Translations under genes and position numbers: made by a program
Source: JAWXBK01 sp040878185
GTDB taxonomy: Bacteria > Pseudomonadota > Alphaproteobacteria > Dongiales > Dongiaceae
DNA: 64,000 bases
Direction of reading: 5' to 3'
NCBI GenBank assembly: GCA_040878185.1
Contig: JBBDMS010000028.1
Coordinates: forward strand, 1-64,000
In this document: positions 16,846 through 25,543 of the stretch, one piece after another
Position numbering within the stretch: the first letter of the stretch is position 1
Layout: every line of letters begins with the position of its first letter
Notes under the pieces: model-generated
The model's database searches: none
What the model was told of the DNA's origin: nothing
What the model saw: only the letters and a program-made list of their open reading frames with translations

Positions 16846-17886
16846 ATGTCCGACACTCCGAGCTATGACGCGCCCCAACCAGACGCGCCGGCGTACGATG
16901 CCAGCGGCGACGATTTCCTGACCGATCCCGCGCCGCGGCGGCGGCGTTTCGGCGGCTGGCTGCGGCGACGGTTCAGCGGCGGCACGCTGATGCGCATCGC
17001 GCTCGGCATCCTGATCCTGCTGCTGCTCTATTATCCGGTCGGCATGATCGTCATGCACAAGGTCGACGACAATCCGGCCTTCGATGCGGCCGATGTGCCG
17101 GAAGGCGCGAGCCATGCGATCGCGCTGGCGGCAGACCTGATCGAGCGCGAGGTCGACGAGAACGGCTGGCGCGCCAACGATCCGTTTTTCCTGCCGAGCG
17201 CCGCGCTCGACAATATGCCGAACTTCCAGCAGGGCATCATGGCGGCGATGGCGCGCTTCGCCGTCGAAATGACCGACCAGATCGGCCGCGCGCGCGGTTC
17301 GAGCCAGGCCGACCCCGATCTCGAGAAGGCGGTCGGCTTGCTGAAATATTCCGGCACCATCTGGATCTTCGATTTCTCGACGAGCTGGGCGCCCACCGCG
17401 TCCTCCGAACAGCAATATCGCGAGGGCGTGCGCCGCCTGCGGGCCTATAACGAACGGCTCGCCGCGGGCCGCGCCTCGTTCGAACGGCGCGCCGACAACC
17501 TGCTGGCGACGCTCGAACGCATCGCCTCCGACCTCGGTTCGGCCTCGGCCGAAATCGACCAGCGCGTGCTGCATGGCGGCGGCGTCTTGTTCGATTTCAC
17601 CTCCGACGACGTCTACTACCGCGCCAAGGGCAAGCTCTACGGTTATGCCCTCCTGATTCGCGCCCTCGAGCGCGATTTTGCCGACGTCATCGTCGAGCGC
17701 TCGCTGTCGACGGTGTGGAACGAGATGGAGGAAAGCCTGTTCGCGGCGGCGGAACTGCAGCCCTGGATGGTCGTCAACGGCAGCCCGGAAAGCCAGGTCC
17801 TGCCGAGCCATCTCGCGTCCCAGGGCTTCTTCCTGTTGCGCGCGCGCGTCCAGATGCGCGAGATCGCGAACATCCTGTTGAAGTAG
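16846..17886 (+). CDS. DUF2333 family membrane-anchored protein
   Basis: The 346-residue protein belongs to DUF2333. A basic, proline-rich N-terminus is followed by one membrane helix (about residues 48-68, LGILILLLLYYPVGMIVMH). The long remainder is probably periplasmic. Conserved segments include the NGWRANDPFF motif, the FDFSTSWAPT region and DLGSASAEID. Function is unknown. It stands alone between trpS and the TauE-type exporter gene with 158 and 142 bases on either side. Confidence 0.85.
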   Translation: MSDTPSYDAPQPDAPAYDASGDDFLTDPAPRRRRFGGWLRRRFSGGTLMRIALGILILLLLYYPVGMIVMHKVDDNPAFDAADVPEGASHAIALAADLIEREVDENGWRANDPFFLPSAALDNMPNFQQGIMAAMARFAVEMTDQIGRARGSSQADPDLEKAVGLLKYSGTIWIFDFSTSWAPTASSEQQYREGVRRLRAYNERLAAGRASFERRADNLLATLERIASDLGSASAEIDQRVLHGGGVLFDFTSDDVYYRAKGKLYGYALLIRALERDFADVIVERSLSTVWNEMEESLFAAAELQPWMVVNGSPESQVLPSHLASQGFFLLRARVQMREIANILLK

Positions 17887-18028
17887 CGGCGCGCCGACGC
17901 CGGTTCGACGGGCCCCGGTGCCCGATTTGCCCGCCGGCTCTTCCGAACTGCGCGCCGCGCGTGTACATTGAACCACGCGAATCCGGCGTTTTCCGGCCCC
18001 GATCGCGGGAGAAGGACCGACCCGCAAC

Positions 18029-18952
18029 ATGCAGGTTTATCTGCCGATTGCCGAGATGTCGCTGGACGTGTTCCTGCTGCTCGGTCTCGGCGGCGCGATC
18101 GGCTTCCTCTCGGGCATGTTCGGCGTCGGCGGCGGCTTCCTTCTGACGCCGATGCTGATTTTCATCGGCGTGCCGCCGGCGGTCGCAGTCGCAACCCAGG
18201 CCAACCAGGTCGTCGCCTCATCCGTCTCCGGCGTGCTCGCCCATTGGAGCCGCGGCAATGTCGATTTCCGCATGGGGCTGGTGCTCCTTGCCGGCGGCAT
18301 TCTCGGATCGACGGCGGGCGTATTCCTGTTCGGCGTCCTGAAGCAGGTCGGCCAGATCGACCTGGTGATCGCCCTCGCCTACGTCGTGCTGCTCGCCTTC
18401 ATCGGCGTCACCATGCTGCAGGAAAGCATCCGCGCTTTGCTGCGCCGCCGCCGCACGAAAGGGCCGGCCCGCAAGCTGCATCAACATACCTGGGTGCACG
18501 GCCTTCCCTTCAAGATGCGCTTCCGCAAGTCGCGGCTCTATATCAGCGCATTGCTGCCGATCGCGGTCGGCTTCTTCGTCGGCATTCTGGCAGCGTTGAT
18601 GGGCGTCGGCGGCGCCTTCCTGATGGTGCCGGCGATGATTTATCTGCTCGGCATGCCGACGACGGTGGTGGTCGGCACGTCGCTCTTCCAGATCATCTTC
18701 GTCGCGATCAACGTCACCCTGTTACATTCGGTCGAGAACCAGACGGTCGATGCCGTGCTCGGCCTCATCCTGGTGATCGGCGGCGTGATCGGCGCGCAGA
18801 TCGGCGGCAGGCTCGGCGGCCGGCTCAAGGGCGACCAGCTCCGCGTATTGCTGGCGCTGATCGTGTTCATCGTGGGCGCAGGCCTCGCTTATGAGCTGGT
18901 TGCGGTTCCGGACGAGTTTTATTCGATCGCGCCTTTGGGGATTCCGCTGTGA
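18029..18952 (+). CDS. Sulfite exporter TauE/SafE family permease
   Basis: The 307-residue membrane protein has eight or so hydrophobic helices arranged as two repeats. The glycine-rich motif GMFGVGGGFLLTP appears in the first half and is echoed by ALMGVGGAFLMVP in the second, the hallmark of the TauE/SafE (DUF81) family that exports sulfite, sulfoacetate or other organosulfur anions. A long cytoplasmic linker with RRRRTKGPARK separates the halves. A strong GGAGAAGGA ribosome-binding site precedes the ATG. The stop overlaps the GTG start of the next gene as GTGA, a pairing often seen in alphaproteobacteria. Confidence 0.92.
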   Translation: MQVYLPIAEMSLDVFLLLGLGGAIGFLSGMFGVGGGFLLTPMLIFIGVPPAVAVATQANQVVASSVSGVLAHWSRGNVDFRMGLVLLAGGILGSTAGVFLFGVLKQVGQIDLVIALAYVVLLAFIGVTMLQESIRALLRRRRTKGPARKLHQHTWVHGLPFKMRFRKSRLYISALLPIAVGFFVGILAALMGVGGAFLMVPAMIYLLGMPTTVVVGTSLFQIIFVAINVTLLHSVENQTVDAVLGLILVIGGVIGAQIGGRLGGRLKGDQLRVLLALIVFIVGAGLAYELVAVPDEFYSIAPLGIPL

Positions 18953-19731
18953 GCGCGATCGCTCCCGGCAACGAACGTCGCCGCAGCATCGGGCGGATGG
19001 CATTCGCTGCCGGCTTGCTGGTTCTGCTGCTGGTCCCGGCATCGCTGCTGCGCGCGGCGCCGCTGGTCGCCGATCTCTCGAACCATCTGATCGCGATCAC
19101 CACCGATTTTACCGGTACCGACGTGCTGCTGTTCGGCGCGGTCGACGGGCCGGGCGACGTGATCGTCGTGGTGCGCGGGCCGGTCACCGACATCGCGGTG
19201 CGGCGCAAGGAACGCATCGCCGGGGTCTGGGTCAATCGCGACAGCGTCGAGTTCATCTCGGTGCCGAGTTTCTACGCGGTCGCCAGCACGCGGCCGCTCG
19301 ATGAGGTGATCGACGAGGCGACACGGCGGCGTCATGCGATCGGGCTCGATACCCTGCAGTTCGCGGTGGCGCCCGATAGCGACGCCGACGATCCGGCGGC
19401 GTTCCGGTCGGCGCTGGAACGGATCAAGATGCGGCAGCTGCTCTACTGGCCGAATCCGATCGAGGTGAATTTTCTCGGCGACACCCTGTTCCGCACCGAT
19501 ATCTGGTTTCCCTCGAACGTGCCGATCGGTTCCTATGTGATCGAGGTGCTGCTGGTGCGCGACGGCGCCGTGGTCAGCGCGCAGACCACGCCGCTGGTCA
19601 TCTCGAAGATTGGCATCGGCGCCGATATTTTCGAATGGGCGCACCGTCAGTCGTTTCTGTATGGTCTTGCGACCGTGGCAATGGCGCTGGTTGCCGGGTG
19701 GACCGCGCATCTCGTGTTCCGCCGCATCTGA
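18949..19731 (+). CDS. Alph_Pro_TM / TIGR02186 family protein
   Basis: The 260-residue protein has a signal-anchor or signal peptide (about residues 16-35, ending near LRAAP), a mostly beta-rich periplasmic body containing VVVRGP and IAGVWVN segments, and a C-terminal membrane helix (LATVAMALVAGWTAHLVF). This is the layout of the TIGR02186 alphaproteobacterial family. It starts with GTG in a GTGA overlap with the TauE/SafE gene, which suggests a partner role in that exporter. The function has not been established to my knowledge. Confidence 0.87.
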   Translation: MSAIAPGNERRRSIGRMAFAAGLLVLLLVPASLLRAAPLVADLSNHLIAITTDFTGTDVLLFGAVDGPGDVIVVVRGPVTDIAVRRKERIAGVWVNRDSVEFISVPSFYAVASTRPLDEVIDEATRRRHAIGLDTLQFAVAPDSDADDPAAFRSALERIKMRQLLYWPNPIEVNFLGDTLFRTDIWFPSNVPIGSYVIEVLLVRDGAVVSAQTTPLVISKIGIGADIFEWAHRQSFLYGLATVAMALVAGWTAHLVFRRI

Positions 19732-19760
19732 TAACCCGCAGCAACGGAGAACGAACAGTC

Positions 19761-20276
19761 ATGGCTGAAGACAGCATCGCTGCGGAAACGCCGGAACAGC
19801 CCCCGCCGAAAGCGCCCGATCGCGTCTTTCTGGTGGTCATCGACGACACGCCTGAGCTGAACGTGGCGCTGCTCTATGCCTGCCGGCGCGCGTGGAACAC
19901 TGGCGGCCGCGTCGCCCTGCTGCATGTCGTCGAGGAGAACGAGGTCAGCCCGTTTGCCGGCGTCGAACGGCTGATGGAAGAGGAAAGCCGCCAGGCGGCC
20001 GAGCAGCTCATGCAGAAGATGGCGACGCAGGTGCAGAAATGGTCGGGCGCGATGCCGGTTCTGTATTTCCGCCAAGGCAACCGGCGCGACGAGGTGCTGA
20101 AGCTGATGCAGGAGGAACCGTCGATCTCGATCCTCGTGCTCGGTGCGGCGATCACCGGCAAGGGACCGGGACCGCTGGTGCAGGCATTGACCGGCAAGTT
20201 CGTCGGCAAGCTGCGGGTGCCGATCACCATCGTGCCCGGCAATCTCACCGAAGCGGAGATCGAAAAGATCGCGTGA
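19761..20276 (+). CDS. Universal stress protein (UspA family)
   Basis: The 171-residue cytoplasmic protein has one Usp domain. The first strand, FLVVIDDTPE, is followed by a helix, LLHVVEE, a long acidic helix (about 65-95), and a late nucleotide-loop region LVLGAAITGKGPGPLVQ with the final strand VPITIVPG. A GGAGA ribosome-binding site precedes the ATG at 19761. It follows the Alph_Pro_TM gene by 29 bases and is probably co-transcribed. The stop codon lies within a palindrome. Confidence 0.92.
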   Translation: MAEDSIAAETPEQPPPKAPDRVFLVVIDDTPELNVALLYACRRAWNTGGRVALLHVVEENEVSPFAGVERLMEEESRQAAEQLMQKMATQVQKWSGAMPVLYFRQGNRRDEVLKLMQEEPSISILVLGAAITGKGPGPLVQALTGKFVGKLRVPITIVPGNLTEAEIEKIA

Positions 20277-20292
20277 CAGGCTGAGCCTGTCA
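20274..20292. repeat. Palindrome at the uspA stop codon
   Basis: TGACAGGCT-G-AGCCTGTCA is a perfect palindrome whose first three bases are the stop codon. No U-tract follows, so it is a weak terminator at best. It may be part of the repeat element just downstream. Confidence 0.6.
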
Positions 20293-20323
20293 GCGGCACC
20301 GATCGACGGATCCAAACTTTACT

Positions 20324-20444
20324 GTCATCGCCGGGCTTGACCCGGCGACCCAGGGGACAACCGTCTCGTTCCGGGTGCGGCAACCCGTCGCGGTCGGCCG
20401 CGACTGATCGCGGCGTGGATGCCCGGATCAAGTCCGGCCATGAC
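20324..20444. repeat. Dispersed palindromic repeat element
   Basis: Two 29-base arms (20324-20352 and 20416-20444) are imperfect reverse complements of one another, and each arm itself contains a small hairpin (GCCGGG-CTTGA-CCCGGC in the left arm). Such elements with a GTCAT edge recur many times in alphaproteobacterial genomes. It lies in the gap between converging uspA and cyclase genes. No coding potential was seen. Confidence 0.7.
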
Positions 20445-20488
20445 ATGCCTTTGGATAGGTCGCGCGGATTTTTGTAAAGGCAGTGCGG

Positions 20489-21775
20489 CTATGTCGCGTC
20501 GGGCAGCCCGTACACCTGCTGCTCGTCGGCGATGCCCTTGAAGCGATGGCGGCCGATCGGCACCAGCTCGGAATGGCAGGCCGAGGCGAAGCGCCGGCTC
20601 GCGAGAATGCGCCGCTGCAAGGGTTCGCACAGCGACTGCAGGCGGCTGACGAGATTGACCGCTGGGCCGATGACGGTGAAATCGAGCCGGTCGGCGGTGC
20701 CGATATTGCCGTACGACACCGAGCCCGAATGCAGCGTGATGCCGACCTCGAGCGGCGGCTGATTTTCTTTCGCGCGTTCGGCGTTGAGCGCGTCGATCGC
20801 ATCGCTGCCGCCTTGGGCGGCGCGCAATGCGGAACGGCAGGCGCGATCGCGGTCGAGATCGTCGCTCATCGGGAAGATCGTGAGCATGCCGTCGCCGACA
20901 AATTTCAGGATTTCGCCGCCCTGTTCCCGCACGGCCGTCGCCATCGCATCGAAATAGCCGTTGAGCAGATCGAGGATCTGCTCGCGCGGCAGCGTTTCGC
21001 TCATCGCCGTGAAGCCGCGCAGATCGGTGAACATGAGCGCCGCCGCGATGGTCACGCCGTCGCCGCGCCGGACCAACCCGTCGAGCACGCGTCGTCCCGC
21101 ATCGGGTCCGAGATAGGTGCCGAGCAGCACGCGCGCGATGCGGCGCGTTTCCAGAGGGTCGAGCACGAGGGCCAGCACGCGCGAGAGCGCGGTGAGCGCC
21201 GCAACAGCCTCGTCGGTGAATCCATCCGGCAGTTTCGTGGTGAAGCTCACGACATTCATCCGGTTGCCGCTGAATTTGAGCGGCAGTATGAGATAGTCGG
21301 TCGCACCCTCGGCCCGCAGATCCGCGAGGATCGGAAAATCGTCCTCAGCGGGCGCATCGACGAGGCGCCGGCGGATCATCGGCTGGCCGGCATGGATGTG
21401 CCGGATCGGGCTCGCCAGATACATGTCGTTGTCGAGCACGCTGTAGCCGCGCGGCGTCATCTCGATGTCGCTCTCGCCCGCATTCCACGCATAGGTGATC
21501 GCCGCGACCTGCGGGTGGAGCGTGCGGATCGACACCATGACGCGGGAGAGCGCGCACCCGCCCTCGCAGATCCGCTGGATCGCTTCGCGCAGCACGTCCC
21601 CTGCCGTCGCGAGCTCGGCGCCATGCTCGAGCAGCCAGTCGCGCGCGCCGAGAACGCCCGCAAGCGCGGTGGAAGCGCTGCCGGGCACAGCCGGCTTCAT
21701 GGCGATGCGACGCGACCCGTCGGATGCGGCTGGCTTGCTGTCTTTGGTTCCGATGTCTCCGGGCATGCGGGGCAT
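20489..21775 (-). CDS. Class III adenylate/guanylate cyclase with N-terminal sensory region
   Basis: The 428-residue protein makes cyclic AMP or cyclic GMP. The first 200 residues resemble a GAF-like sensory module, as in many rhizobial and Rhodospirillales cyclases. The catalytic domain begins near 240 with FTDLRGFT (metal-binding D251). The second metal-binding Asp is D295 in KFVGDG, and the transition-state motif DFTVIGPAVNLVSRLQ lies near the C-terminus. No membrane segment is visible, so it is cytoplasmic. The ATG at 21775 is the longest start and has no clear ribosome-binding site. Starts at 21766 or 21700 are possible. The stimulus is unknown. Confidence 0.88.
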   Translation of the reverse strand: MPRMPGDIGTKDSKPAASDGSRRIAMKPAVPGSASTALAGVLGARDWLLEHGAELATAGDVLREAIQRICEGGCALSRVMVSIRTLHPQVAAITYAWNAGESDIEMTPRGYSVLDNDMYLASPIRHIHAGQPMIRRRLVDAPAEDDFPILADLRAEGATDYLILPLKFSGNRMNVVSFTTKLPDGFTDEAVAALTALSRVLALVLDPLETRRIARVLLGTYLGPDAGRRVLDGLVRRGDGVTIAAALMFTDLRGFTAMSETLPREQILDLLNGYFDAMATAVREQGGEILKFVGDGMLTIFPMSDDLDRDRACRSALRAAQGGSDAIDALNAERAKENQPPLEVGITLHSGSVSYGNIGTADRLDFTVIGPAVNLVSRLQSLCEPLQRRILASRRFASACHSELVPIGRHRFKGIADEQQVYGLPDAT

Positions 21776-21867
21776 TAGGTGGCGAGTCGGCGTCCGGGAT
21801 CAAGGGCGTGCGTTGCTGCCGTTCACTCGGGAATGATTCCCGGTGATCCCGCTCGGTATCCGGCCGG

Positions 21868-22743
21868 TTACCCGCCGAGAAACAGGCGCCCCACATCCGG
21901 ATTGTCGAGCAGGTCCCGGCCGCGACCGGCAAGCGCCAGTTCGCCCGAGACCAGCACATAGCCGATATCGGCGAATTCGAGCCCCTTGCGCGCATTCTGT
22001 TCGACCATGACGATGGTCTTGCCTTCTTTGCGCTGCAGGTCGCCGAGGATCTCGAACACCATGTCGATGAAGCGCGGCTCGAGCCCGATCGACGGTTCGT
22101 CGACCAGCAGGAGTTTCGGTTCCATCACCAGCGCGCGCGAGATTTCGAGCAGGCGCCGCTCGCCGCCCGACAGCACGCGGGCCGGCTGCCGGCGCCGTTC
22201 CGCAAGGCGGGGGTAGCGGTCGAACACGCGCTCGGCCGCCTGCCGCGCCGCTTTGGTATCGGCCAGCAGAAACCCGCCCATCCAGAGATTTTCCTCGACC
22301 GTCATGCCGGGGAAGATCGAACTGTCCTGCAGGATGTAAGCGATACCGGCGCGCTGAAGCTTCTGGTTCGGCGAGAGCGTGGTCACGTTTTCGCCCGCCA
22401 AGCGGATCGCACCGTCCATCACCCGGGCGAAACCGTAGATCGCATGCAGCACGGTCGATTTGCCGGCGCCGTTCGGCCCGATCAGACAGAGCGACTGGCC
22501 GGCGCCGACGCGCAAGGACAGCCCGTGCAGGATTTCCATCGTGCCGTAGCCCGCGACCAGATCGTCGAGCGCGAGCAGCGGTTCGCCGATCACCAGCGTG
22601 TCGAGCGCCGCTTTGTCGACGGCGCTGCCCAGCGCCGCCGCCTGGCGCTGGACGTCGTCGACCGCGAGCACCGTGTCGACCTTGCCGAGTCCGTGCCCGC
22701 GCGCGCGGCGGGGTTCGGTGGCGTTCCGGGAATCGCGCGCCAT
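21868..22743 (-). CDS. livF: Branched-chain amino acid-type ABC transporter ATPase (LivF)
   Basis: The 291-residue ATP-binding subunit has about 60 extra N-terminal residues before the family core. Walker A is GPNGAGKS, the signature is LSGGERRLLE, Walker B is LLLVDEP, and the switch His of other ATPases is replaced by a VMVEQNA segment, usual for LivF. The ATG at 22743 shares a base with the stop of livG (TGATG). It is the last of five liv genes. The long N-terminus with no family match is unusual. Confidence 0.93.
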   Translation of the reverse strand: MARDSRNATEPRRARGHGLGKVDTVLAVDDVQRQAAALGSAVDKAALDTLVIGEPLLALDDLVAGYGTMEILHGLSLRVGAGQSLCLIGPNGAGKSTVLHAIYGFARVMDGAIRLAGENVTTLSPNQKLQRAGIAYILQDSSIFPGMTVEENLWMGGFLLADTKAARQAAERVFDRYPRLAERRRQPARVLSGGERRLLEISRALVMEPKLLLVDEPSIGLEPRFIDMVFEILGDLQRKEGKTIVMVEQNARKGLEFADIGYVLVSGELALAGRGRDLLDNPDVGRLFLGG

Positions 22744-23486
22744 CAGCGCACCCCCAGATAGGCGTCGATCACGCGCTGGTCGCCGCGGATCGCATCGGGC
22801 GATCCTTCCGCAAGCAGCTCGCCATGCGCGAGGCAATAGATATGCTCGGCCAGATTCATGATCACGCGCATATTATGTTCGATGATAAAAAGCGTGATGC
22901 CGAGATCGGCGTTCACGCGCTTCAACCGTTCGAGCAGCCCGTTGATCAGAGTCGGGTTGATGCCGGCGGTCGGCTCGTCGAGCAGCAGCATCTTCGGGCG
23001 GTTCATCAGGGCCATCGCAAATTCGAGCAGCTTCTGCTGCCCGAATGAGAGCGACCCGGCCGGCAGATGGCGTTTCGCATAGAGCCCGACAAACTCGAGC
23101 AACTCTTCCGCCTCGCCGATATCCGCATCGTTGCGTGGCCGGAGCATGTCGAGGAAGGTTTCGCGCGCAGCCGGCGCGCTGATGAGCATGTTCTCGACGC
23201 AGCTCATCTTCCGATAGATGCGCGTCTGCTGATAGGTGCGGATCAGGCCGAGCCGCGCGATCTCGGGCGTGCGCAGTTTCGTGATCTCGCGGCCCTCGAA
23301 GGCGATCGAGCCTTCATCGGCGGGATGGGCGCCGACGATCGAACCGAACAAGGTCGATTTGCCCGAACCGTTCGGGCCGATCAATCCGACGATGCGGCCT
23401 TCCGGCACAACGAGGCTGATGGCGTGATTGGCGATCACGCCGCCGAAATGCTTCGAGGCGGCGCGAATCTCGAGCAAGGCAGTCAT
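22743..23486 (-). CDS. livG: Branched-chain amino acid-type ABC transporter ATPase (LivG)
   Basis: The 247-residue ATPase has Walker A GPNGSGKS, a Q-loop in IRTYQQTRIY, signature LSFGQQKLLE, Walker B LLLDEPTAGINP and the IEHNM switch region, all standard for LivG. The signature has Phe in place of the second Gly, common in LivG. The ATG at 23486 overlaps the livM stop as ATGA. Confidence 0.94.
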   Translation of the reverse strand: MTALLEIRAASKHFGGVIANHAISLVVPEGRIVGLIGPNGSGKSTLFGSIVGAHPADEGSIAFEGREITKLRTPEIARLGLIRTYQQTRIYRKMSCVENMLISAPAARETFLDMLRPRNDADIGEAEELLEFVGLYAKRHLPAGSLSFGQQKLLEFAMALMNRPKMLLLDEPTAGINPTLINGLLERLKRVNADLGITLFIIEHNMRVIMNLAEHIYCLAHGELLAEGSPDAIRGDQRVIDAYLGVR

Positions 23487-24550
23487 CGCCGCGCTCCGTC
23501 GGATCCTGCACCGGGTTTTGCGCGCGCCACCATATCGACGCTCGGTCCGAAGCGCGCGGGGAAGCGCTGTTTCAGCCAGCCGAGAATGCCGATCGGGAAG
23601 AAGACGACGATAACGACGATCAGAAGCCCGAGCGCGACGCGCTGCCAGCCGAAGAATTGCTGCCAGAAAAATTCCTTCATCAGATAGAAGAGGATCGCGC
23701 CGATCACCGGCCCCCAGATTGTGCCCTTGCCGCCGAGAATCGCCATCAGCACCATCCAGATGCCGAAGCTCGCGCCGGCGAAGGCGACCTCGCGCGGTTC
23801 GATATAGCCGTTGATCTGGCCGACCAGCCCGCCGGCAATGCCGAGGAAGAACGCCGCGATGCACCAGGCGATCGTCTTGTAGCGCGTGGTGTAGAGGCCC
23901 ATCGCCTCGGCCTTGTCCTCGTCGTCGCGGATCGCATTGATCGCGAGGCCGAAGTGCCCGGCATAGAGCCGCTTGAGCGTCAGGAATGTTGCGGCCGCGA
24001 GCGCGAAGGCGAGGAAATAGAACAGCAGGCGGCGCTCGAGCACCTCGCCGGGAAAGACCGGCACCTGCACGCCGAACGCGCCGCCGATCCAGCCCCAGGC
24101 GGCCGCAAGCTCGCCGCCGGCAATGCCGAGGCCGAGCGTGCCGATCGCGAAATACTGGCCGCGCAGGCCGAGCAGCCCGCTGCCGAGGAATGCCGCCGCC
24201 GCAACGGCGAGCAGCGGTGCCGCGACCAGGCCGACGGCAAGGCCGATCAGGAACTGGTTGCGCGTGAGCTCGATCGTCTCGACGCCATAGGCCGCGGTAT
24301 AGGCGCCGACATCGGCGAACAGACCGATCTGCACGATCGTCGTCGTGTAGACGCCGATGCCGAAGAACAGGATGTTGCCGAACGAATTGTAACCCATTTG
24401 GCCGCCCAGCACGTCCCAGGTAAGCGCCAGCACGATCATGATGCAGATGAACGTGAAGAACGTCATATAGGCCGGCGCCAGAAACGGCGCGGCCAGCGCG
24501 AGCGGCAGGATCGCAATCATCGCGAGCCGTTCGATGCCGCGTCGCGTCAT
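23483..24550 (-). CDS. livM: Branched-chain amino acid-type ABC transporter permease (LivM)
   Basis: The 355-residue permease has about ten hydrophobic helices, the LivM pattern GQMGYNSFGNILFFGIGVY near the N-terminus, the GLRGQYFAIGTLG segment and the EAM coupling helix region NAIRDDEDKAEAMG. It ends in a short basic tail. It overlaps livH at its start and livG at its end by four bases each, so subunit synthesis is coupled. Confidence 0.94.
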   Translation of the reverse strand: MTRRGIERLAMIAILPLALAAPFLAPAYMTFFTFICIMIVLALTWDVLGGQMGYNSFGNILFFGIGVYTTTIVQIGLFADVGAYTAAYGVETIELTRNQFLIGLAVGLVAAPLLAVAAAAFLGSGLLGLRGQYFAIGTLGLGIAGGELAAAWGWIGGAFGVQVPVFPGEVLERRLLFYFLAFALAAATFLTLKRLYAGHFGLAINAIRDDEDKAEAMGLYTTRYKTIAWCIAAFFLGIAGGLVGQINGYIEPREVAFAGASFGIWMVLMAILGGKGTIWGPVIGAILFYLMKEFFWQQFFGWQRVALGLLIVVIVVFFPIGILGWLKQRFPARFGPSVDMVARAKPGAGSDGARR

Positions 24551-25446
24551 TCGAGCACCTTGCGCTGCCGGCGCAGACGCAGCGAGCGCCCGACCAGGAT
24601 GAGCACCAGCAGCACGAAGATCAGCGCGATCTGGAATTGCGCGCCGAGCACGAAACCGATAAAAGATTCGACGATGCCGAGCGCGAGCCCGGCCGCGATC
24701 ACGCCCGGCAGATTGCCTATGCCCGCGACCACCACGATCATGAAGGCGCGCACGGTGTAGATGAGCCCGCCGAAGGGTGCGATCACCCAGATCATCGCGA
24801 TCAGCGCACCGGCGGCCCCGCAGATCGCCGCGTTGAGCCCGTAGGTGAAGGCATAAACGCTATGGGTGTCGATGCCGAGGATGCGGGCGGCGCGGGCATT
24901 CTGCGATGTCGCGCGGATCGCCTGGCCGAGACGCGTTCTCCGCATGAACCAGATCAGCAGGGCGGCGACGAAGGCGGTTGCGCCGAACGCGACCAGCTTG
25001 ATCGCCGCGATCGACACCAGATTGTCGAACAGGAACCAGTTGCCGAGCCCGGCATCGGCCGTGCGCACGTCGGCGCCGAAGGCCTGGTTCATCGACTGCG
25101 CCAGCAGGATCGCAAGCCCGAAGGTCGCAAGAATCGAAATGAACAGATCCTGCTCGACGACGCGGAAGATGATGGTGCGGTAGAGCAGCCAGCCGAGCGC
25201 AAACAGCGCAATCGATGCGGCGGTGACGCCGAGCACCAGCGGATAGCCTGCTTCCCAGCAGTAATAGGAGATATAGCCGCCGAGGATGACGAATTCGCCC
25301 TGGCAGATATTGACGATCTTCATCACGCCCCAGACCAGCGCCATGCCATAGGCGATGAGGGCGAAGATCGCGCCGATCAGTACACCGTCGATGACGAGCT
25401 GCAGCGCCAGCGGCGGCGCCTCGAAGAGAAGCCCGATCATGTCCAT
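24547..25446 (-). CDS. livH: Branched-chain amino acid-type ABC transporter permease (LivH)
   Basis: The 299-residue permease shows LivH features: QLVIDGVLIGAIFALIAYG at the N-terminus, NICQGEFVILGGY, the coupling segment AIRATSQNARAARILGID, and about eight helices. It is the first membrane subunit after the binding-protein gene, 97 bases downstream of it. With LivM it forms the transmembrane path. Confidence 0.94.
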   Translation of the reverse strand: MDMIGLLFEAPPLALQLVIDGVLIGAIFALIAYGMALVWGVMKIVNICQGEFVILGGYISYYCWEAGYPLVLGVTAASIALFALGWLLYRTIIFRVVEQDLFISILATFGLAILLAQSMNQAFGADVRTADAGLGNWFLFDNLVSIAAIKLVAFGATAFVAALLIWFMRRTRLGQAIRATSQNARAARILGIDTHSVYAFTYGLNAAICGAAGALIAMIWVIAPFGGLIYTVRAFMIVVVAGIGNLPGVIAAGLALGIVESFIGFVLGAQFQIALIFVLLVLILVGRSLRLRRQRKVLE

Positions 25447-25543
25447 AAGCTAGATCACCGGTCGCGGCCGATACGCCAGCGGCGCATCCCGGGTCCGAAC
25501 CCCGAAACGCGCCGCCGGGTCATGATCAAGCCGTGTGCGGCCG

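Noticed and set aside
20483..21778. 431-codon plus-strand frame opposite the cyclase gene
   Set aside because: It mirrors the cyclase gene codon for codon and encodes a His/Arg-rich product with no family features, a common artefact in high-GC DNA.
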